DNA of 64,000 nt from contig JAKTNV010000001.1 in NCBI GenBank assembly GCA_022747635.1, forward strand, positions 42,463,446 through 42,527,445, written 5' to 3'. Origin of the DNA: Hetaerina americana. Lineage: Eukaryota > Arthropoda > Insecta > Odonata > Calopterygidae. Position numbers and translations under genes: made by a program. This document shows positions 24,146 to 34,678 of the stretch, in pieces (within the stretch, counting starts at the first letter, position 1; the number at the start of each line of letters is the position of its first letter). The notes under the pieces were generated by a model, which saw only the letters and a program-made list of their open reading frames with translations, searched no databases and was not told the DNA's origin.

Positions 24146-24898
24146 CGAGGGTCATCCGGAAAGTAGTACCCGTTCGTGCCGCATGAAGTGCTGACGACGC
24201 GAGTAGCCGCTGGACGAGGTCAGATAGCTTCAGTGGCTTGTCTGCCTTCTCTGAGCCAAGTTGCGTGACGCTAGCATTGCCTGTGTTGTTTCTGTGATTG
24301 TTTACAATGTTTAAAAAAATTGAGAACGCCGCCAGTTGTGAAGTGAGGGCAGTGATTAAATTCCTCAATGCAAGAAACGTTCGCCCATGTGATATTCATC
24401 GCCAATTAAAGGAGGTGTATGGAGACAATGTAATGGACGAGTCGTCTGTTCGGCGGTGGTGTCGCAACTTCAACATGGGGAGGGGGAACACACACGACGA
24501 TGAGCGTTCGGAGAGACCGTCTGTCATTACAGACCAACTGGTGAGCTCAGTTGACGAATTCGTGAGGAACGATCGGCGCGTCACAATTGATGACATCTGT
24601 GAGCATTTTCCCAATGTTTCTCGAACAATTGTTCATGAAATTGTTAAACACCATCTGCATTATGCGAAAATTTGTGCAAGATGGGTCCCTCGCGTATCTC
24701 AATGAGCTGGCGGCGAAGGACTATGCAGCAGGAATACAGAAACTTGTCACACGTTATGACAAATGCCTTAATTTGCTTGGAGATTATGTTGAGAAGTAGT
24801 TTAAAGTATCCTCTTTCAAATAAAATTTTTTATGTTTGTTAATATTTACTTTTGTGTCTTTATTTCACGAACGGGTACTACTTTCCGAATGACCCTCG
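24146..24898 (+). mobile_element. mariner family A deletion derivative, copy 1 (753 bp)
   Basis: The 33-bp terminal inverted repeats begin CGAGGGTCATCCGGAAAGTA. The right copy differs from the left at one base (24888, A for G). TA flanks both ends (24144-24145 and 24899-24900). Compared with a normal element of about 1.3 kb, the centre is missing: the sequence runs from the transposase DNA-binding half directly into its last about 40 codons (KLVTRYDKCLNLLGDYVEK, in another frame, ending at 24799). All three catalytic aspartate motifs are gone. The element differs from 46454-47206 at only two positions I could find (24666, 24888), so both copies are recent products of one deleted source. It must have moved using transposase supplied in trans. 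Confidence 0.95.
24307..24705 (+). CDS. Truncated mariner transposase: DNA-binding domain only (132 aa)
   Basis: The ATG at 24307 opens a 132-codon frame without stops. Residues about 11-55 form the first helix-turn-helix (VRAVIKFLNARNVRPCDIHR ... SSVRRWCRNF). Residues 56-73 are a linker with a basic RSERPS segment in the place of the usual GRP(R) hook. Residues about 74-120 form the second helix-turn-helix (SSVDEFVRNDRRVTIDDICE ... SRTIVHEIV). WVPR at 126-129 is the motif that normally precedes the catalytic domain. The internal deletion follows at once, and three extra residues (VSQ) lead to a stop. The product would bind terminal repeats but could not cut. In other systems such proteins act as repressors; whether this one is expressed is unknown. 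An upstream TTG (24298) would add three residues but ATG is the natural start. Confidence 0.75.
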   Translation: MFKKIENAASCEVRAVIKFLNARNVRPCDIHRQLKEVYGDNVMDESSVRRWCRNFNMGRGNTHDDERSERPSVITDQLVSSVDEFVRNDRRVTIDDICEHFPNVSRTIVHEIVKHHLHYAKICARWVPRVSQ

Positions 24899-24910
24899 TA
24901 TATATCTTTA

Positions 24911-25180
24911 TTTGTGGGTCGCGGTAGTTCAGGAGATATATGTGGACTACCGACCGGAAGGTCCCGGGTTCGATTCCCGGGCAAGTCTCAGGGCACCTGC
25001 AGGTCCACCCAAGTTTGTGTGATGTGATTTTTCGGGTACCAGATCTTTCTGGGAAACCATGACTGTCACAAGGAAAGGAACTGGCCCCCCAACCCTGATG
25101 TGTGAATTTCACACGCCGTCGGGCTTAGTACTGGGTGAACTCTACCACCACCTACCAAACCAACCTTCGGGTTGAATACT
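24911..25180 (+). mobile_element. tRNA-derived SINE
   Basis: The head resembles a tRNA with internal RNA polymerase III promoter elements: an A-box-like GCGGTAGTTCAGGAG at 24921-24935 and a near-perfect B box GGTTCGATTCC at 24967-24977, flanked by CCCGGG pairing as in a T arm. A tRNA-unrelated body follows to about 25176 (GTACCAG, ACTGTCACAAGGAAAGGAACTG, then a CCTTCGGGTTG end). The minus-strand frame through the head reads CPGIEPGTFRS, a familiar artefact of SINE B boxes. It lies only about 13 bp from the right end of the mariner at 24898. A functional tRNA is excluded because the anticodon arm and acceptor stem are not complete. Confidence 0.8.
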
Positions 25181-26059
25181 TTGTTTATGTTATATAAATA
25201 TTACAATCCTTACCCCTCCCATTTGTTCAAGTACCCCATTGCCCTTTGTTTTTGCTATTTGAACTCATCGCGAAGTCTGCACTAGAAGCTGCAGCGATCT
25301 CTAGATATTCTTGAATAAAGCAGAAGATTTTCAAATCACGTATTCCAAGATTTAACTTCTTTTCTGGGTTAGAAAAGTTTACATAAGGCAAGACTTATTA
25401 CTTGATAAAAATGACTGAAATATTTTAAATTGCCCATCCTAGAATACATACCAGTATAATAAAACATAATAGTCTTCCAGGTTTCACTGATGTATACAAA
25501 ATATGTTTGCATTAAATATGCTACGTTTACTATTAATTTTCAATTACTTCGATCTATTAGTAAGTAGATAAATATTTTTCTATTCCCTTGTTTAACGGGT
25601 TAAATTTATGGTACATAAGTCAATCAATACATTTTTTATAATGCTCGACCTTTCCGCGAGAAAATCTCATCTCTCAAATTGAAGTGAAGAATTCGCAGAT
25701 TAAAAATTAAAATTAGTTTGTGCAATCACTACGATGATCGAAAATAAGAAAATCCATAGAATGGTGTTCCATCAAAATGTAGCTCTAGAAATAACCTTTT
25801 TTATGCTATTTCGCCGCTTCAGTCCCTCAAGACAAGGTTTGTTCAATATCTGCACCGGGTCTGCCCAGGGTCCAGGATCACCGACACACATTACCCAATT
25901 TACCACCCGTAGATACTCAATTCCTGAGCAAAGCAGAAGGGGGGCGCTCTCTTCTTCTCCAGGAGTTTAGAAGAAAAATAGTTAGCCATTTTCCCGAGCA
26001 GGGCGGCAAAGGGATTCAGCTGTTAAATTGATGCGCCTTTTAGGGAGTATGCGGCGCAA
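25181..26059. other. Spacer, nothing recognised
   Basis: Mostly AT-rich. 25820-25990 is more GC-rich and contains the end of a 78-codon plus frame (25734-25970) without motifs. Confidence 0.5.
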
Positions 26060-27190
26060 ATCATCTTCCTTAACTCCTCCCCCTATCCACACCCTCACTC
26101 CCTTCCTCTCCCCCACAGACCCCTCCGCCTCCCCCCATCCTAACCCCCAAAGCTCTTCTCGACCAATTCACTCTGCCTCCCCAGTCGTTGGCATCGGAGA
26201 GCACGGACGCACGCACACCCCAACCACCCGAAAAGAGGGCGCTGAGTCCCGCCACCCCCGAAGCCACGAGGCGGGACGCTGTCGCTGCCTAGCGCTTCCA
26301 TCTGGGGGCAGGCAGAGGGTTTTAGGAGAGGTGGGCAGGGAAAATACGGCCGGCATGGATGTCTTAGGAGGGCAAAGAGGAAGATGTTCAAGATAAGGCA
26401 ACAATGCGACAATGTGGGGGGTGGAGGGAAAATGTGGAAGAGGAAGGGGGTGTCACGGTTAACAAAGGTGCGAGAGAGGAGGAGAAGGGAAGAAAGAGGG
26501 AAGAGATTTAACAGGATTGCGAAGGGGGTGAGACAGAAGGCGGGAAAATGCGGGAACCCGGGATGGGTGAGGGCTTAAGGGGGGAAGAGAATGGAAGGGG
26601 TCGAGGTGCGACTGGGAGAAGACGTGCGGAGGGAGGGAAGACGCACCGGGGTGGGTGTGTGTGGGTTGGGGGATGGGAAGCGGGGGAGATTGAGGAGCCG
26701 CCGACAAAATGGCTGGTGAGTTGGGAGGGGGAGAGGGGAACCGCTTGCGAGCAAGCTGCTCTGACAAGAGTAATAAATCCTCTCGGAGTTAAGGCCGCTC
26801 GTGCTTGGTATGGCCCCCGCTCGCGCGGCGTATACCTGAGCTCTAGGTGCGAGGGCGTGTGCTCGATGGGGGCAAGGTGGTGGGAGACGGACGGGAGGGG
26901 CGTCGTGATATTTCTCCTCCCTCCGGGGCGCCGAACAGGTGGGAGCAGAGGCGAGCGCGTGGATTCTCCCCTCTCTGTACCCAACGAACTCCTTGGGAGA
27001 AGTTTGCCTTCGGTTGTGGTTCCAGTTTTGATGCGACGCGCACAATATATTTTGTCCTTTCTTCTTCGCTCGCTGGATAACTTTTTCGAAGGACCGATGC
27101 TCTCCCCCCCTTCTGCTAACCCAAGGGAAGATTTTAACTTTCCATTACCGCTCCACATAAATCCATTACCCCAACCCTGTCACCCACGCT
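26060..27190. other. Pyrimidine-to-purine tract and CpG-dense segment
   Basis: 26070-26165 is C/T-rich and 26400-26760 strongly G/A-rich on the plus strand. 26790-27030 is dense in CpG (for example CGCTCGCGCGGCG near 26819) in an otherwise CpG-poor, AT-rich window. It could be a promoter-associated or unmethylated region. Long frames on both strands (26508-27158 minus, 26548-27201 plus) overlap almost completely and are Arg/Gly/Pro-rich, as expected from composition. No domain, initiator or downstream exon is recognised. Confidence 0.45.
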
Positions 27191-28820
27191 CATTAAGATG
27201 AGATTTCCGAAAATACAATAAACGTTAAATTAAATATACATTAAGTTCACTTTATTTGAATTTAAGACGGTGGATCCCTAGGTGAATCAAAGTATAGGCA
27301 CATTTTCTACACTTTAGAATTTATTAGTACCTATTGAAGTTAATGCATGACCTGCCTCAGCACTTCATGCCGTCGTTGGTGTTGTGCATGGTAACGCCAT
27401 TGTCATCCGAGGTTAGCATGGACGATTGACCCCGAATGCTAAATTTTACTAATGACATGGAAGCAATTATTGAAATACAATACAATATGGAAAAGTGCAT
27501 GAAGTTTTATTGAAGGATTTAAGATACCTGCTACTATATTAGGAGTACTCAATCATTGGTGATTTATTCATTAAAGATTTCTGATTTCTCATGGGTTACT
27601 TGTATTATCCTAATATTTGCGAGCAAATCTTCCGAGTCTGCTAAAGGAATTGGGAATCGTTTTTATCATAACAGCTGGAGATTTACGAAGATATGTAATC
27701 TCTTGACGTCTGATACAAAAATGATATAGCTAACGTTTAACATATTTACAATAAATATACATTATACAATACAAGATGCTCAAAAATATTTTGATTTCAC
27801 CGTTTGAATGGAGGGGAATATCGTTGCATTCACAATAGAATTAAAATTGGGACTAAATCAACAAAAATTCATGCATTTGTGGTCCCTAGTTTTTTTGTCG
27901 GAGATGCTGCAAGAAAAATACTTTGTGAGTATGGCCAAAAAGATACTATCATTCCGGACAATGAGACATTTAAATTTGACTCTTTATATTAAGAGTGGAG
28001 AAGTGCACTGCATTTGGTCATGAACGATCCAACAGGAGTGCAACATTCCTCTGAGATATTTCTAACGTTAGCCTTTCTTCACCTAAAATTTACTTATGGA
28101 GTAGGGAAGCTCCATTTCTTTATGAGGTTAATAATTTATTAAGATTTTAAAAACTTATTTTGAATGAAGAGGAACCCGATATCAATATTAGTCTAATATT
28201 AAGAAAAAGGCGAGAAAGAACTTTCATTGCACAGTATTCAATCAAACGTGGTATTGAACTAAAAATGAGATTCTTTAAGCAATTGGCTATTATTTACTTT
28301 TGGTCAAGAACTAAACGATGTTTGACGGACGGAGTAAAATTACAGTATCTATCCATATATTCGTAAAACACTGAAAAATACGCCTCGGCTCTGAATAGGG
28401 TCTAACCATTGGTTCTAAAGCATCGCATTAACTGCCGTATCTATACGCTATGCAATATAGTTTGGCAAAATTTTACTATGTACTTCGCTGTCATGTGCGG
28501 TCAAAGTGAATTAAATGTCTTCTGTGAGTGCGTTTGGGAAGGTTGAATTCAAGATGTAACCATTATTCTACCGGCACTAGTTATCTTCAATATTAGTAGC
28601 AAAATAATAACAGAATGTATTGCAATGTAATTATATTAAGCCCTTCGATATCTCAAGCAAATATATCTTACAAATATTCCAATAAAAGTTTCATCAATAA
28701 AAGTAATAATTCATTCCAGGATTCCAGAATTCACTTGGAGCAACCCTTTCTAATTTCACATTATCCGCCAATATTTACTTACTTGACTCCTCTACGATTA
28801 ATATTTGTCAAGGTATTACA
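27191..28820. other. AT-rich region, nothing recognised
   Basis: AT-rich sequence. Plus frames at 27804-28023 and 28160-28366 are short and lack recognisable motifs. Confidence 0.5.
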
Positions 28821-29110
28821 TAAGGGGGATCGGGATGGTGCGGAGGCTAACGTACAGGCTACCCATCGAGAGGATCTAGGCTCAAATCCAGGTGACAAAT
28901 ATATTTCAGTGGTATCCTGATCTCTACTTGAGGTGCTTTGTGGAGAGCGCTTTGAGTGAGTACGATGACCATCGGATGGGACGTTAAACTGCGGACCCCT
29001 TGGCGCCTTTTGACAAGAGTAGGCTGATGCCGACGCCGGGTTTCTCTCCACCCTTCCTTTCCCGTCCATCCCTAATGACGCAAATAACCTCAGCTTTCGG
29101 CCCCTCAAAA
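28821..29110 (+). mobile_element. tRNA-derived SINE with a conserved-looking central domain
   Basis: The head has an A-box-like GGGATGGTGCGGAGGCT (28832-28848) and a B-box-like AGGCTCAAATCC (28878-28889). Downstream, ATCGGATGGGACGTTAAACT (28971-28990) followed by GCGGACCCCTTGGCGCC resembles the central conserved domains described for invertebrate SINE families; I cannot say which. The body differs from the SINE at 24.9 kb, so this is another family. The 3' end near 29110 is A-rich (CTCAAAAAACTAAAAC). Confidence 0.7.
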
Positions 29111-29820
29111 AACTAAAACGTAATGCATAATTTGCTTGTGATTCTTCCCATGTGTGGCTACTCCCACCAATTTCTCCTTATCCCGTTAATGCCTTTCATT
29201 TACCTTTCTCTTCATCCAATTTTTGTAGAAATGTCCAAATTCTCCAACTGTTGTCCATTATTCAATTCCTTTCTTCATTCATGATCCTTTTTGCAAATTG
29301 TCTTTAATTTTATATATCGCGTGATTTATCCTAATTCTTTTCTTGAATAGTAAGTACCAATATATAGTTGTTATGTTTATTGAATATGCTAATGTAGACG
29401 CCGTTTAACTCCCCTCCCCCCCCATATTCCCTGAAAATTCTATTCCTAGAAAATTATCCATTTATCCCCAATGGTCGAAATAACTTCTACAGCTAGAAAA
29501 TTTTCTTTACTGACATTGTTATTTTAACTCTTTTTTTCTCTTCTTCCTCTGTTAATGATATAGCCACTCCAGGAGTGAAATTCTTTCATTCGTTCATATT
29601 TTCTTTCGTAGGCGATCGTGGAAATTGTCTTCATGCGTGAACTAAAGGCCACTATTTCCGCTTTATACTTTAATACCTTGATATTTTCCTTCATAAGGGA
29701 GTTGTCGTCGAGAGGCTAATATGGCCATGAAAAGGTTTTACTATCTATGCATACATCTTTATCGTTCGCTTATCGCAAAATGATTAATTTTACTAGGTGT
29801 ATATAATACCCGCCTCGTAT
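29111..29820. other. Spacer, nothing recognised
   Basis: AT-rich with pyrimidine-rich patches (29150-29570). No gene is supported. Confidence 0.5.
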
Positions 29821-29895
29821 TTTCTACATCTACATCTACATAATACCCCGCAAGCCGCCGCAAGGGCGTGTGGCGGGGGGTGTTAGGTCACCAAC
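29821..29895 (+). mobile_element. LINE-type 3' tail fragment
   Basis: Tandem CTACATCTACATCTACAT is followed by AATACCCCGCAAGCCGCCGC and AAGGGCGTGTGGCGGGGGG, then TGTTAGGTCACCA. This arrangement, with its short GC-rich stem-loop (GCAAGCCGCC / GGCG), is a recurrent 3' end of non-LTR elements that I recognise from insect genomes. No RT coding sequence lies upstream, so this is a 5'-truncated relic. Sequence to about 30180 (A/C-rich, with a 98-codon spurious frame) may belong to it. Confidence 0.5.
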
Positions 29896-30759
29896 CGTAA
29901 AAAAGGAAAATACCACATGCAAAAAAACAACACGGAAAATTACACCCACAGCAGCGCACACACTCATGCAAAAATCCCTTCATCCAATACTCATGCAAAC
30001 ACATATACCGCATTTTTGGCTTATCTCCTTCATGTCCTTTTCCATTCATACAGTAAAATTCATCGACAATCATAAGCAACCTCACCCAATATCTCTGCTT
30101 TCACCAAACTTGATAACTGCCACCTTTCCCCTATGCGGAGTGTGTATTAATCTTCTACCATTGTAATTCAGTCCAATTTTATTCCTTACATTCCAAATAT
30201 AATGTAAAGTTCAATGTGTATTGTGCAAGCTTGGTTTCTCTCACAGTTTGTCCAGAAAATTTTCCATTCCTCAGAATTCGATTTCCAGTCCGTATTTGTA
30301 TTCGGCAGAGTTGATTAAAATTTTTCAGAGGATATTATTCCCTCTGAATAATAATAAGTTTAAATAACGTTTCTACCATTAATGTCGTAGTTGTTGCTAT
30401 GTTCTTGAGTGCTTGAGTTCAGTTTATAAAAAGCAGTAAACTATGTATTTTTTGAAACAACATCGTCATTATTTCTTCTAATTACGTTGTCGTGATCTCT
30501 AAAATGTGCTAACGGAGTCAAAAATAATTAGGATATTCATGCTATCAAGTTCACCAAACCCCTCCGTTGATAACTTAATTATAGTAGATATTTTTGTATA
30601 ACTATCATAGAATTTATACATTGAATAAATAAATATATGTGAGTATTTATATTTATATTTATACACTCACATATAGACGTACATAAACACACATTTGTTT
30701 TCTTTCGAGAAGCTTCTGATTCCTCAAATGAAATGTGACAGAAAAAGTTTAATAAAACA
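29896..30759. other. AT-rich spacer with a small inverted repeat
   Basis: An 11-bp inverted repeat (TATATGTGAGT / ACTCACATATA, about 30633-30677) encloses TTTATA repeats. Otherwise no gene or element is recognised. Confidence 0.45.
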
Positions 30760-31375
30760 GCATAAAATGGGCTATAAGAACGTGAAGGAACTGTAAGGAA
30801 ATTAGAGAGGAAAATCTGCGAACACCGTCAGAGAAACGACAGACAAAATATTTTCAAAGGTAGAAGACATTAAGACAAGGTAGGAAAACACGTAGAAGTA
30901 CATAGGTCTTAGGCCAGCATGCTTATAAATAGAAAGTGATGTCGATGAGAATTTTGAAGCCTCTGTATACTGGGTTACGAAAAGGAAACATACGTTAAAG
31001 AAAAAGAAATCGAGAGAAGCTGCTTGGGTAAAACACTCGTGCAGACAAACTTAATGGTTTGGGAAAATACGAAAGGAAAAGTTTTCGTGGGCTCATTCAT
31101 AGCAATTATGAGAGAGCATTTGGAAGGAAGACTTCGTCAAACCAGTATGAATGTCAGCCCAAAGAATACAAAATCAGCAGTATGTGAGAACTTTATGACC
31201 ACAATTTTCAGTTGCACTTGGAATTGGAAGTACTTAGAATCATCGCTGATAGAATGGAGAGGAGGGAAAAATTACTAAGAGGAAGATAAGTTTGGATTCA
31301 GAATCGCAAGTAGCACGCTTTAGGTAATAGTTGAAACCAGGGATAAGAATACATTACATAACATTCCAGAGTTTT
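30760..31375 (+). mobile_element. Degenerate LINE fragment (RT region)
   Basis: Plus-strand remnants such as LRIIADRMERREKLLRG (about 31230-31282), followed by a frame corresponding to QFGFR...T and by GNS-like residues, match the RT block that precedes the VCFVDFEKAFD motif in the LINE family at 2.2-5.0 kb. The upstream 84-codon frame (31024-31278) lies in another frame of the same relic. Heavily mutated; boundaries are approximate. Confidence 0.45.
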
Positions 31376-33829
31376 AAGAAAAAGAGTGATCATACTTTAT
31401 TACACCTAATTTCAATTATACGTCAAATTTTAAACTTAATGCGTTGCATCAGTATACTAAAATTTAGATTAATTTGACCCCAGAATTGCGTCTGAGGTAG
31501 TCAAAAGTTGAAACATGCTCAGTCCACCTACGGCAAAAATGGGGGTAACAAGTGATGCTGCAATTAAATTTTACTTTCCTGAAAGCCGATCATCAACCGA
31601 AGCCTAAATAATACCCGAAGAGGCTCATCGTGAGTTTGCTCTTCCCTATAGTATAGGTAGAAGGTGCTTTTAAATGTTCATTGAGGGATGGCAATCAATT
31701 CCTAAGGAAAACTAGCACGAATCTACATTCACTGCTTTTACGGAAGTTATCATTAACACCGCTGATACCATTCCGAGAGAAGTCCGTCAAATAACGCTCA
31801 GAGTACTCGCATAAATTTTGAAAATTTCAATTAGTGCCGTTAATGCATCAACATTTAATAATTATGATTTAAATATTTAATTTGAATACCTTAAACTAGA
31901 AGAAGTCAGACAAAGAGGATGATCGTGACTTCAGAATTCAGGGAAGACGTAAAGAAAAATTATTGAAAACATTAATACGGAGATTAGTTTTATATGGGTC
32001 TAAAACTTAGTTGCTAAGGTAGAGTATAGGTTGAAAAAGGACCATATTAAGAAACGAATTTGGAAAAGAAAAAAAAATTAAACGGGAGAAATTTGAAGTA
32101 TTAAGGGACGAAAAATTAGGAGAAATTCGAAATACGTAGTCAAGAAGAGCAGAAGGCACATTGAGATTCATTGGAGTGTTGAACACTTTCATTTAGCAGA
32201 AAATGTTCGGTAATCGTGTAAATGGACAGAAGGAACTTTTGGCAGATTGAAGGGAAGTAGAATTTATTATAAATACCCACTGGACATTTTCAGCAATAGC
32301 TAGTTTGTTTCTTTTTTTCCCCTGATTTCTCTAAAAACAAGGATGGTTGTTGAAATTTAATATACGTGATTTTTCATTCCCGTATTGGATAGAAGTCGTA
32401 ACTACCAAATTTTGACACACGGAACATGGCTACAGCTTTCCGAATTCTGTGTATGCCTGACTTGGGGCTTGGGGGGTTTTCAGAGGCTTTCAGGGTGTCA
32501 TGTAGATTCAGATATATGACAAATGGTTGATTGTGATGAATGAATCTATTACTATTCGTGTCATAATTTTTGGGCTTTAGGAGATTAGTAACATGAATAG
32601 ACAAACCTAAATTGACCGGTGGATTTACTGTGGAGAGAAGAGGATCCTGGGGGTGGGGGGCTTGACACGGGATGTCTTTCAAAAATTAGGTAGAAGAAGA
32701 TTTCGTTATTAACTAATGATCTTAATCCCGCAATGCACTGTTCACTTTGTTTATATTTTCAAAAAAATTCAAACCGAACGTTAAAAAGGGCAACGAGCCA
32801 ATTACTTCCTTTTCCCCAAATACTGCTCTTGTCAGCCCCCCCCCCCCCGCACGCACACTACCTCCGCTCCACAGCCTCAAACGGACATGCGCCTCACTTA
32901 TCTCCCTCTCTCCCCCCGTGTTCCAACCTGAGCACTCTTTCAACAACAGTCAGACTTTAACCTGCTCTCTCCTCGTATCAAATCCTCAACAATCTTTTCT
33001 CTCCCCAACGAAGGCTGGGCCTGGCTGACTGAAATGGCGATATCGGAGAATTTTGCCCTTGTAATAATACCCGACTCGACTAGGAAAATTCATACCTTTT
33101 AGCAATTTAAAAGAAATTAATACCACAACATTGTCTGAAAAACTTGAGTGTAGGATTTCCTTGACTACCATTCAGAAAGAGTAAAGAGTTGGAACCAGAG
33201 GACAGACATTACATTTATAGGATATTTAAATTACCTTAAAATATATGAAATTTCCCAGGAGAAACTTCATTCTTCGTCAGTTGTGATGCTGATGAAGCCA
33301 CTGCCGTCCTCTCACGTACTCACTGGTTTTGTGATGGTATCCTTCCGATATAAATTCAATTTGAAATTTCTTGGATCGCGAGGGAAATTCTGGCGATACC
33401 GGTGAAAGCACCACCGTTTTTCGATCCACTGTTTACCATCCTTTGCCCTCTAAGCCAACGGATCACAGGAATAATAATTAAAGTTAGCAATTTATTCACT
33501 CGCATACATTATTTTTGATACATAGCTTTGTGCCATCAGAACACCACTCCCTTTACGCTAAAAAACGGAGCTTTTCGGAACAGAGTTGTACCGCGAATAT
33601 CAGTGCTCTGCCGCCGATCACGTCTCGCATTGAATCTTCTCGTCAACCTTCAGCGAAAACTGACATCCACATTCTTTTTGGCGGAAACGAAATCTAATCG
33701 GTCTTTTGACTTACAATAGATTTGTCAATGAAAACTTTCTTGCATCGAGTGGGGAGGCCTGGAATTGCATTGCACTGCATTACAGCCTTAACAGAGGGGC
33801 ATTTAATACCCGTCCTCTGACTCATTCGC
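31376..33829. other. AT-rich region; possible LINE scraps and a poly-C run
   Basis: About 31990-32200 has a purine-rich, LINE-like Lys/Glu-rich frame, too decayed to assign. 32837-32850 is an uninterrupted C run within a short C/T-rich patch. No gene is recognised in the interval. Confidence 0.4.
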
Positions 33830-34170
33830 ATTCCCTCTCTACCCTTACCCCATTTTCCATCTACTTTGCACCGTCCCTCTCGGTCCTTACTCCGGCGAGT
33901 GTCCTACTAACATCGCTCAAGAATTCTTTCCAGCCACTACTCCACTCGCTTATATTCACCCTAAGGTCCTTGGAGATCGGAAAGTTCGCCACTCGAGTTC
34001 GTATCCGCCCTCTTTGGACCCTTCCATCAAGTTTCAGCGTCCGGCCGGGCTCCAATTCAATTTTGCGCACCTAAACACCCACCCTTCCCTGCCTCCTGGT
34101 CTTGGCCCTAGCTTGTGTTTGCTCTCCAGCTTTTTCAAACCTACTCTCTGCCCCCCCTTGAACCCGCTCT
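33830..34170. other. Pyrimidine-rich tract
   Basis: C/T-rich plus strand. The 122- and 139-codon plus frames (33706-34074, 34014-34433) and a 96-codon minus frame overlap and have no domain. Confidence 0.45.
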
Positions 34171-34678
34171 TCGTATCTACATGCTCCCCAGTGGGTAAAA
34201 GCCGCGGTATTAAAGTGTTTGTGCGTCCTCATTGTATCAAAGCTACGAACAGCAATTCCAGCGCTCTCGTTAGTGTTTGGTCTGTGGAGCGCTCGGGTGA
34301 GCATTCGTTCACACTTATATGGTGTCGTCCTCGAGAGTCCGATAACTTGACGTGTTATCAATGTAAGCCTTCAGCGAGTAAAGAGAGACTGTTGAAAAAT
34401 ATCCTGCCACCTACAACAATCAAGTGGGCATGAGGACGAAATCGGGACCACTCAACGGCTGAGCCATGTTCAGAATAAAAAAATGTATTTATGTGCACAC
34501 AAAAACACTCACAGATGAAGTAATTCACTATTAAATGCACTTACATTCTTTAAAATTAAAAAGTAAATTCTATGAGAATAATTGACGAATAATCTAGCGT
34601 TTCGGCCCCGGATGCGATTGTTTCGTCTTCAAAAGACTGTAGAACCTGGAATAGTTCTGATTTGTATTTAATGGCGCA
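34171..34678. other. Spacer, nothing recognised
   Basis: No supported feature between the pyrimidine tract and the mariner at 34679. Confidence 0.5.

Noticed and set aside
24915..24985. Functional tRNA gene
   Set aside because: A- and B-box-like sequences are present, but the acceptor and anticodon arms do not form a proper cloverleaf and a SINE body follows. It is a tRNA-derived SINE head.
26508..27201. Mirror-image 216- and 217-codon frames on both strands
   Set aside because: Both follow from GC-rich, strand-biased composition. Neither has a motif, and both cannot be coding.
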